Assembly: GCA_036501535.1 (NCBI GenBank)
Contig: DASYAE010000066.1
Span: 24,358 to 88,357 of the forward strand
DNA: 64,000 nt
Reading direction: 5' to 3'
Origin: DASYAE01 sp036501535
GTDB taxonomy: Bacteria; Actinomycetota; Actinomycetes; Streptomycetales; Catenulisporaceae
Part shown: in pieces, positions 45,696 through 53,408 of the stretch
Position numbering within the stretch: the stretch's first letter is position 1
Layout: each line of letters starts with the position of its first letter
Notes under the pieces: model-generated
What the model was told of the DNA's origin: nothing
What the model saw: the letters and a program-made list of their open reading frames with translations, nothing else
Databases searched by the model: none
Made by a program: the position numbers and the translations under genes

Positions 45696-46610
45696 ATGGA
45701 GATCGCTCAGATCGAGGCGTTCCTGGCGCTGTGCGAGGAGCTGCACTTCGGTCGCACCGCGCAGCGCCTGCACGTGTCGCAGCCGCGGATCACCCGCCTG
45801 ATCGCCGCGTTGGAGCACGAGATCGGGGCGGCGCTGTTCGACCGCACGAGCCGCCGGGTCGCGCCGACCCCGCTCGGCAAACAGCTGCGCGACCAGCTCG
45901 GCGCGGCCCACGAGCAGCTGACGGCGGCCTTCGAGGCGGCCCGCACCGCCGCGCGCGCCCCGGCCGGCGCGCTGTGCCTCGGCTTCACCGCCACCACCGC
46001 CGGCCCTGCGCTCGACCGGCTGGTCACCGCCTTCGAGCGGGAGCACCCCGACTGCACGCTCTCGCTGCAGGAGGTCGCGCTCGCCGACGCGTATGCGCCG
46101 CTGCGGTCCGGCGAGATCGACGTCCTGGTCTGCTGGCTGGTGATCGACGAGCCCGGATTCACCCTCGGGCCGCCGATCGCCCGCTACCCGCGGGTGCTGG
46201 CGGTGGCCGCCGACCACCCGCTGGCCCGCGAGAGCGCCGTCTCGGTCGAGGCGTTGGCCGACTACCCGGTGCCCAACTGGGACTTCCGGGGGCTGGCGGC
46301 CCGGGTGCTGCGCGCGATGGTGCCCGCGCAGACCGCGTCCGGCCGGCCGGTCCGGGTGCATCCGACGCCGGTCCGCGCGGTCGGCGAGGCGGCCAGCCTG
46401 GTCGCCCGGGGCCGGGCGGTGCTGCCGACGGTCGCGAGCCAGCGGTTCGGGACGGACCGGATCGTGCTGGTGCCGATCCGCGACATGCCCCCCGTGCCGC
46501 TCGGGCTCGTCTGGTGCGCCTCGCACGAGAACGCGCGCATTCGTGCCCTGGCACACACCGCGGAAGGCCTTGGGCAGGACGCTGATCGTGCTGCGGGCCG
46601 CGTGGGGTGA
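45696..46610 (+). CDS. LysR-family transcriptional regulator
   Basis: Protein of 304 residues with the helix-turn-helix IEAFLALCEELHFGRTAQRLHVSQPRITRLIAALEHEIG and an effector domain with a substrate-binding-protein fold (LCLGFTATTAGPALDRL). An aaagga ribosome site precedes the ATG. It is divergent from the aldo/keto reductase. Its stop overlaps the GTG of the GrpB remnant by four bases, so that remnant is translated with it, if at all. Confidence 0.92.
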   Translation: MEIAQIEAFLALCEELHFGRTAQRLHVSQPRITRLIAALEHEIGAALFDRTSRRVAPTPLGKQLRDQLGAAHEQLTAAFEAARTAARAPAGALCLGFTATTAGPALDRLVTAFEREHPDCTLSLQEVALADAYAPLRSGEIDVLVCWLVIDEPGFTLGPPIARYPRVLAVAADHPLARESAVSVEALADYPVPNWDFRGLAARVLRAMVPAQTASGRPVRVHPTPVRAVGEAASLVARGRAVLPTVASQRFGTDRIVLVPIRDMPPVPLGLVWCASHENARIRALAHTAEGLGQDADRAAGRVG

Positions 46611-46993
46611 GACGGGCGCCGGCGGGCATCCGGTCGGACCACGTTCCGGCCGGCAGCGGCGACGACCCGGCGCGCTGGACGAAGCGGCTCTGGTCCCGCC
46701 GCGAGTATGCGGACCCTGATGCCGGCCCCGCGCCGGACGCGAACCTGCACGTCCGACTGGCCGGCTCGCCGAACGAGCGGCTCGCGCTGTTGTTCCGGGA
46801 CTGGTTCCGCGCGCACCCCGAGGCGATCGCGGCCCATGCCCGGTTCAAGCGAGAACTCGCGCAGGCCGTCGCCGACATCGACGTCTACTCGGATGTCAAG
46901 GACCCCGTCGTCGACCTCGTCATCGCGGTCGCCGAGCCGTGGGCCGCGGGCACCGGCTGGACGCCGCACGGTCCGGCGGCGGCGATCGCGTAG
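46607..46993 (+). pseudogene. C-terminal half of a GrpB-family (UPF0157) protein
   Basis: The 128-residue frame contains the distal part of the GrpB nucleotidyltransferase-like fold: SDHVPAGSGDDPARWTKRLW, NLHVRLAGSPNERLALLFRDW and DVYSDVKDPVVDLVIAV. The first half of the domain, which carries the conserved GS-x-S-V and metal-binding residues, is missing, and usual length is about 170-180 residues. The start by GTGA overlap with LysR could allow expression, but catalysis is not expected. I call it a truncated gene. Confidence 0.7.
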
Positions 46994-47022
46994 GCGCTGC
47001 CGTCCGCCGTCCGCTTCCACGG

Positions 47023-47790
47023 TCAGCGGGTCAGCGCTCCGCCGTCGACGGGGAGCAGGACGCCGTGGATGTACGAGGCCTCATCTCCGACCAGGAAGAC
47101 CACGGTGTCGGCGATCTCCGCGGCGGTGCCGGGGCGGCGGGCCGGATAGCTGCTCGCGGTCAGCTCCCGCCAGAACGGCATGGTCGCGGCTTTCAGTTCG
47201 GTCTCGATCGGGCCGGGCAGGACGGCGTTGACCCGCACGCCCTTCGGGCCGAGCTCGGCGGCCCACGACCTGGTCAGGGAATGCAGCCCGGCCTTGCTCG
47301 CGCCATAGAGGGCGGTGGTGTCCCTGCCGTGGGAGCCGCTGACGGAGCCGATGTTGACTATCGCCCCGGCGCCGCGTTCGACCATGCCGGGCGCCAGCGC
47401 CGCGGTGAGCAGGAACGGCGCCTTGATGTTCAGCCCGAGCGCCGCGTCGATCTGCTCCTCGGTGGCTTGCATCATGGACTGCGCAGGTGGGATGTAGGCC
47501 GCGTTGTTGATCAGGATGTCTATGCTTCCGTGCTGCGTACACCCGACTACGGCGGCCTGCGCGTCGGCGGCGAGTCGGCGCACTCCCTCGGCGGTGGCGA
47601 GGTCGGCTCCGACGAACTCGACCCGGCCGCCCGCGTCGCGGATGCGCTCCACGACCTGTGCGCCGCGGTCGGCGTCGCGGCCGGTTACCACTACGGTCGC
47701 GCCGGCGCGCGCCAGAGCTTCGGCGATCGCCCGGCCGATCCCGCCGGTGGCGCCGGTGACGAGGGCGCAGCGCCCTTGGAGACCAGTCAT
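47023..47790 (-). CDS. Short-chain dehydrogenase/reductase
   Basis: Starts at the ATG at 47790 behind gaggg; the upstream open frame lacks a signal. The 255-residue protein has TGATGGIG, NNAA, the Ser in NIGSVSGS, the YGASK active site, and the C-terminal LLPVDGGALTR. A classical NAD(P)-dependent oxidoreductase of unknown substrate. It faces a now broken LysR gene across a well-formed LysR box, so its original control has probably been lost or altered. Confidence 0.92.
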   Translation of the reverse strand: MTGLQGRCALVTGATGGIGRAIAEALARAGATVVVTGRDADRGAQVVERIRDAGGRVEFVGADLATAEGVRRLAADAQAAVVGCTQHGSIDILINNAAYIPPAQSMMQATEEQIDAALGLNIKAPFLLTAALAPGMVERGAGAIVNIGSVSGSHGRDTTALYGASKAGLHSLTRSWAAELGPKGVRVNAVLPGPIETELKAATMPFWRELTASSYPARRPGTAAEIADTVVFLVGDEASYIHGVLLPVDGGALTR

Positions 47791-47887
47791 CTCAACCCTC
47801 CGATGTGTCGCCCGGGCAGTGCCGGGCCGGTACATCCAGCCTGCGCGCAAGGAGGCCCGCGAATCCAATGAATGTATTGCAAGCCGC

Positions 47888-47904
47888 GATACGGCCTGCG
47901 TATC
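47888..47904. promoter_or_regulatory. LysR box ATAC-N7-GTAT before the SDR gene
   Basis: GATACG and CGTATC are perfect inverted arms around GCCTG. Read inside, this is ATAC-N7-GTAT, the classical LysR recognition pattern that satisfies T-N11-A. It lies 98 bases before the SDR start and 60 before the LysR remnant. Confidence 0.6.
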
Positions 47905-47963
47905 ACCGCAGTTGAGAGACGCCGTCGGGTGCCTTCCGCGGCGTCGGGGAATACCTTGGAGAC

Positions 47964-48550
47964 ATGCCAGAGCCAGCCCCGGCGCGCGCGCCGGACATCG
48001 ATCTGCGGCTGGTGCGGTGCTTCACCGCGGTCGCCGAGTACCGCCACTTCGGCCGCGCCGCCGAGGCGCTCCACACGACGCAGCCCTCGCTGAGCCGGCA
48101 GATCGGCCGGCTCGAGCGGCAGCTCGGCGCCCGGCTGCTCGACCGCACGCCGCAGGGCAGCCGGCTCACCGAGGCCGGCGAGGTCTTCCTGCCGCTCGCC
48201 GCGGAACTCCTGCGCTGCGCCGACCAGGCCGCGGCGCGCACCCGGGCCGCCGCCGCGCCGCACCGAATCGTCATCGGCTACACGTCCGGCCGGACGGGCG
48301 CCCGGCCCTCGACGGCCCGCTGGTCGAGGCGGTCGAGGACAAGTACGAGATCATCGCCGCCGGCGAGGCGGCGGCCATCACGCCGGAGCACCACCCCGAC
48401 GGCCTACGCCCCGACCTGACCACCGTCCCGCTCGAGGGCGTCGAGCCGAGCCACGTGGCGCTGGCCACCCGCGCGGGTGACCGCAGCCGGCTGGTGGCGC
48501 AGTTCCGCAGGATCGCCCGCGCGCACCTCACCGGCAACGCGGGCGCGTGA
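47964..48550 (+). pseudogene. LysR-family regulator with effector domain deleted
   Basis: The start is intact: IDLRLVRCFTAVAEYRHFGRAAEALHTTQPSLSRQIGRLERQLG, then the linker helix and RIVIGYTSG, the first strand of the effector domain. Immediately after (about 48290) the good coding frame shifts, and the sequence resumes as the end of a LysR protein: EAVEDKYEIIAAGEAAAITPEH, LTTVPLEGVEPSHVALATRAGDRSRLVAQFRRIARAH. About 110 residues are gone and the frame is lost, so in the original frame the protein ends at 48419 with nonsense residues. DNA binding may survive; ligand response cannot. Confidence 0.75.
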
Positions 48551-48563
48551 ACCGGTCGACGGA

Positions 48564-49214
48564 TCAGGCGGTCAGCTCGCTGGTCAGCACCGCGTTCGTG
48601 CCGACGAAGTCGTCAGGGACCGGATACTTGCCGGCGATGAACTGGAGCACCGTCGCGTGCATCGCCTCGACCGGCGCGATGCTCGCCGCCGTGGAGATCG
48701 CCGACGCGCCGGTGATCGTGCCCGAGCCGAGCGCCCCGGCGAGGGTCTGCGCGACCTGGTTCTCCAGCTGGCTGGCATATGTGGCGACCTGCGCCAGAGT
48801 GGTCGCGGAGCCGAGGGCGGAGGAGACCGAGGGCTGGAGCGTGAGCGGCGTGCCGGAGATCGGCGGCTTCTTCGCCTTGCGCAGCATCGCGTTCCACGTG
48901 CCGGCGTGATCGGTGTGGTGGGCGATCGCGGTCTGCGCGAACGAGGTGAACGCCGTGGGCAGCTTGCCGAGCTTGCCGCCGGACGACGCGTTCGACAGGG
49001 CTGTGCGATAGAACCAGACCGCCTGGTTCTCCAGCGCCGCGGCCAGCGCGTAGAACCGCACCTCGCCGCTGTAGGGAGACGGCGGCGGGCTGCTGCACGC
49101 GCCGAGGGCGAGCGCGGCGCCGACCGCGCCCGCGCCGAGCAGCAGCGGGCGCCGGGCGAGCGTGTACTGCCCCTCGCCGTCGGCGCCGTCCCGGTCCGTC
49201 GGCCGGCGGCTCAC
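48564..49214 (-). CDS. Ferritin-like lipoprotein
   Basis: Protein of 216 residues. The start has twin arginines (LARRPLLLGAGAVG) and a lipobox LGAC, so it is likely exported and lipid-anchored. The mature part is a four-helix bundle of the ferritin-like type: AALENQAVWFYRTAL, IAHHTDHAGTWNAML, QLENQVAQTL and the E-x-x-H helix PVEAMHATVLQF. Glu and His at these places could bind a di-iron centre, though the spacing is not that of classic ferritin. It overlaps the stop of the paralogous gene upstream by four bases (stop/start). Function on the cell surface is unknown. Confidence 0.8.
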   Translation of the reverse strand: MSRRPTDRDGADGEGQYTLARRPLLLGAGAVGAALALGACSSPPPSPYSGEVRFYALAAALENQAVWFYRTALSNASSGGKLGKLPTAFTSFAQTAIAHHTDHAGTWNAMLRKAKKPPISGTPLTLQPSVSSALGSATTLAQVATYASQLENQVAQTLAGALGSGTITGASAISTAASIAPVEAMHATVLQFIAGKYPVPDDFVGTNAVLTSELTA

Positions 49215-49870
49215 GAGACGGCTCCCTCGTTGATCGCCGACGCGTCGGTGGTCGGATAGAAGCTGTCCGGCAGACCGACGCTGCCGATCTTGGCGGGCAG
49301 CTGCGGCGGGTGCGTGGGCAGCGCGATCAGCTCCTGGGCGTCGCCGTCCAGCAGCCCCCGCATGACCAGCAGCATCGCCAGGTGCTGGGCCTCGACCGGC
49401 GCCGTCGTGCCGAAGAGCCCGCGCAGCGCGGCGTTCGGGGTGAGGCTGACATACCTCGTATACGTCTGGGCCGCCACGTCCTCGAGCGTCGCCAGCAGGC
49501 TCGTCGTCGACGAGGAGTCGGCCAGCGTCGCGAGACTGGCGGCGATCACGGGCGCGTAGCGGGGATCCGGCGCGGTCTGCGGCGCGCCGCCGGCCTTCTT
49601 CGCCGCTGCGTTGAAGGCGCGGGCGTGCGCGGCGTGCTGCGCGCCGGTCGTCGTGACGAACTTGCGGATGGTCGGGTTGCCGGCTGCGATCACCGGCAGC
49701 GCGGCCACCGTCGTATAGGCGTTCACCAGCAGGTTCTCCAGCGACGCCGCGGTCTGCAGGATCATCACGTCGAGCGGGCCGGTGACGGTCTGGGCCGCGG
49801 ACGGCGTCGGCGGGGCGGCGGACGGTGGCCCCGGCACATCCGGAGCGGGGTTCTGTGTTGTCGTGGCCAT
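49211..49870 (-). CDS. Ferritin-like domain protein, paralogue of its neighbour
   Basis: I start at the ATG at 49870 with gagg nine bases before. The 219-residue protein has a Pro/Ala-rich tail of ~30 residues and then helices matching the downstream gene: QTAASLENLLVNAYTTV, TGAQHAAHARAFNAAAKKAG, LEDVAAQTYTRYVSL and APVEAQHLAMLLV with E-x-x-H. It has no signal peptide, in contrast to the lipoprotein copy, so the two may act on opposite sides of the membrane or this one may leave by another route. It lies 46 bases after the giant Ig-module gene on the same strand. Confidence 0.78.
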   Translation of the reverse strand: MATTTQNPAPDVPGPPSAAPPTPSAAQTVTGPLDVMILQTAASLENLLVNAYTTVAALPVIAAGNPTIRKFVTTTGAQHAAHARAFNAAAKKAGGAPQTAPDPRYAPVIAASLATLADSSSTTSLLATLEDVAAQTYTRYVSLTPNAALRGLFGTTAPVEAQHLAMLLVMRGLLDGDAQELIALPTHPPQLPAKIGSVGLPDSFYPTTDASAINEGAVS

Positions 49871-49916
49871 CGTCACGCGCCTCTTGGTGCTCTGGGGATG
49901 TACCGGGGGTCCATCG

Positions 49917-52900
49917 TCAGCCGGTGCAGTTCAGGGTGAACGTATGGGTGGCCGTCTGGCCGTCGCCGCTCGTCACCGTGACGACGAACGTGGACTGGGC
50001 GGCGCAGGATGTCGGCGTGCCCGATATCACCCCTGTGCCCGAGTCGAGCGAGAGACCGGCGGGCAGGGCGTTGTTCGGCGTGCTGAAGGTGTACCCGCCC
50101 ACGCCACCGGTCGGCGGCGTCCCGGACGTGACCACCGAGACCGGGCCGTAGGCGTTACCGACCGTCGTGGGGGTCAGAGTGGAGTTCGACCAGCTGACGC
50201 TGAGCGTGGCGGGCGTGATCGTCACGTTTATCGTGATGGTCACGGTCTGCTTCGTTCCCGGGCTCGAGTCAGTCACCGCGAACTGGATCGGCACGGTCTG
50301 GTCGGGGCTGGCCGCGGTTCCGTTGTCGCTGGTGGGCGTCCCGGTGAGCACGCCCTGGTCGCTCAGCGACAGGCCGTCGAGTCCGGTGAATATCGGCTTG
50401 ACCGAGTAGGGCGCGAGTCCACCATTGATATACGTTGCCAGATTCACGTTCACCGGCTGCCCGACCTGGAACTGCAGTGTCGGATTCGTGACCGCCAGCA
50501 GCGAGATGACGTTGATCGTCTCCGTGTTCGTCACGGACAGCGGCGGGGTGCTGCCGTCGGTCGCGGTCAGCTGGAACGTGTCGGGTCCGGCGGGGACGTT
50601 CGTGGCGACCTGGCCGGAGATGAGTCCGGTCTGGGCGGTCAGGGTCAGGCCCGACGGCAGCGTGGTGCCTCCGGCCAGCGACCAGGTGATCGTGCCCGAG
50701 CCGCCAGTGGCCGTCGGCAGACCCGTCGACGGATAGGTCTCACCGGCCACCGCGGCGGGCAGTGGCGCCGGTTCGGTGAAGTTCATCTGGGAGACGATGG
50801 TGATCGGCAGGTTGATGTCGGTCGTCACCGGCGGGTTGGTCGAGTCGGCGAGCGTGATGTTGACTGTCGGCCCCGGCTTGGTGGTGGCGGCTCCCGGCGT
50901 GCCCGAGATGATGCCGGTGTCGGGGTCCAGGCTCAGACCGGTCGGCAGAGCGTTCCCGGCCTGGTTCGTCACGGTCCACGTATAAGGCTTCGTGCCGCCG
51001 GTCGCCTTCAGCGTCTGCGAGTACGGGGTGTTGACCACGCCCTGCTGCACGCTCGTGGTCACGATCGACAGCGGACCGACGATGGTGATGGACAGGCTCT
51101 GCGTGGCCGACTGCGGCGGGGAGCCGGCGTCGGTGACCTGGACGGTGAAGGTGTACAGGCCCGGGGTGCTGGGCGCACCGGTGATCTCGCCGCTCGGCGA
51201 GAGCTTCAGGCCCGGAGGCAGAGCGCCCGTCATCACGTTCCAGACATACTGCGGGACGCCGCTGATGACGGAGAGCGGGGTGCCGCCGGTGGCGGTCAGC
51301 GTGGTGTCAGGGTACGGCGTCGGCGTCCCGCTCGACGGCGAGGCCGCCGCGCCCGGCAGCGAGAAGGTGGTGATCGCGAGGTTCTGGACCACGTTGATGG
51401 TGTAGTCGTGCGTGGCGGTCAGGGCCGGCTGGGCGGAGTCGCTCACCTGCAGGGTGAAGGAGTACTGACCCGCGGTGGTCGGCTTGCCGCTTATGGTCCC
51501 GCTGCCCGAGTCCAGCGACAGGTTGGGCGGCAGCGACCCGGTCAGAACCGACCACGTGTACGGCCCGGTGCCGCCGGTGGCCGACGGCGTCTGGTTGTAC
51601 TGCGCGCCGGCCAGCGCGTCCGGCAGCGCCAGCGTGGTGATCATGAGGGGCTTGGGGATCGTGCACGCGATGGTGAACTGCTGCTGGGCCGACTGGCCGT
51701 CGAGAGAACTCACCGTGACGGTGAACGTGGTCTTGGCGACGCAGTCGGGTTGCTGGATCGTGCCCGATATGACGCCGGTGTTCTTGCCGATCGTCAGGCC
51801 ATTCGGCAGGTTTGACTCAGTGTATGTATAGGGTGTCGGGTTGCCGGCCGGCAGGAATCCGCCGGTCACCGAGGTCGTCGTAGGCTGAGAGGGAGTATAG
51901 AGGCTCGCACTGATCGCGCCCGGCAGCGTACTCCCCGCGAACACCACGTTCAGCGTGGCCGGCGTGACCGTCACGTTCACGGTGATCGACGTGGACTGCG
52001 GCGGTGTGGTCGGCGTCGAGTCGGTCACCGCGAACGTGACCGGTACGGTCTGGTCGAAGGAGTTGGTCGTCCCGTCGTCGCTGGTGGGCGACCCGGTGAG
52101 CATCCCCTTGTCGCTCAGCGACAGTCCGTCGAGGCCGGTCTGCACCGCAGCGACCGAGTATGGGGCGACTCCACCCTTGATATACGTTGCGAGATTCACG
52201 CTGACGGACTGCCCGACCTGGACGCTGGGCAGCGACGGCTGTGTGATCGTCAGCTGCGAGACGACGTTGATCGTCTCCGTGTTCGTCGCCGAGAGCGCCG
52301 GGGTGCTGCTGTCGGTGACCGTCAGCTGGAATGTGTCGGTCGCGGCCGTGTCGGTGGCGGCGGCCGTGCCGGTGACCGCACCGGTGGCGGCGTCCACGCT
52401 CAGGCCCTTGGGCAGCGTGGTGCCTCCGCTCAGCGTCCAGGTGTAAGCCGGTGCCGGTGCCTTTGCCGGTAGGCCGCCGGTCGCGACCGGCGGAGTCGTC
52501 TGCGTATAGGCCTGGCCGGCCACCGCGAGGGGCAACGGCGCCGGCTCGCTGAACGACACCGGGTTGACGATGTTGATGGTGAGGGTCATCGGCGGGGCGT
52601 TCACCGCGGGGACGGTCAACGTCGGCACGGTCGAGTCGGTCAGCGTGATGGAGAACGTCGGGCTCGGCGCGGTGCTGCCGGTGCCGGTGCTGGTGGCGGT
52701 CGTCGGCGTGCCCGAGATAACGCCGGCGGCCGAGAGGCTCAGGCCTGGCGGAAGGCTGCTCCCACTCGCCACGGCCCACGTGTAAGGCTTCGTGCCGCCG
52801 GTCGCGTCAAGGGTCTGGTTGTACCCGACGCCCGTCACGCCGTAAGGCAGGCTCGTGGTCGTGATCTTCAGCGGATCGACGATCGTGATGGTCAGGTTCT

Positions 52901-53408
52901 GCATGGCCGACAGCGGCGGGGTGCCGGAGTCGGCGGCCTGGACGGTGAACGCGTACACGCCGGTGGCGGTGGGCGTCCCGGTGATCGCGCCGGTCGACGC
53001 GAGCTTCAGGCCCGGCGGCAGAGTACCTCTCAGGGTCCAGGTATACGGCGCGGTGCCGCCGGTGCCGGCCAGCGTGGTGGTGGGGTACGCCGTGCCCGTC
53101 GGCGCGCTCGGCAGGGTCGAGGTGCTGATCGCGAAGGGCTTGACCACGTTGATGGTGTAAGCCTGCGAGCCGATCAGGGCCGGCTTGCCGGAGTCGACCG
53201 CCTGCAGGGTGAAGGGGAACTGGCCCACGGTGTTCGGCGCGCCGTTGATGTCCCCGTTGGCCGGGTTCAACGTCAGGCCCGGCGGCAGCGAGCCGGCCAC
53301 GACCGACCACGTGTACGGCAGGGTGCCGCCGGCCGCCGCCGGCGCCTGCGAATACGTCACGCCGACCACTGCGTCCGGCAGCTTCGTCGTGGTGATCTCG
53401 ACGCCGGG
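49917..53408 (-). repeat. Six-module tandem duplication inside the Ig-module gene
   Basis: Two blocks of about 1.75 kb, roughly 53408-51656 and 51655-49917, encode the same series of six modules in the same order. Diagnostic pairs are LPDAVVGVTYSQ / LPDALAGAQYNQ, SFSEPAPLPLAVAG / NFTEPAPLPAAVAG, VNLATYIKGGVAPYSV / VNLATYINGGLAPYSV, GLDGLSLSDKGMLTGSPTS / GLDGLSLSDQGVLTGTPTS and TPATLNV / TPATLSV. The copies have diverged, so the duplication is old and not an assembly artefact. Confidence 0.8.

Noticed and set aside
49917..53408. Regular repeats considered as a CRISPR array
   Set aside because: The repeats are about 270-300 bases, continuous, diverged and in frame; they are protein modules.
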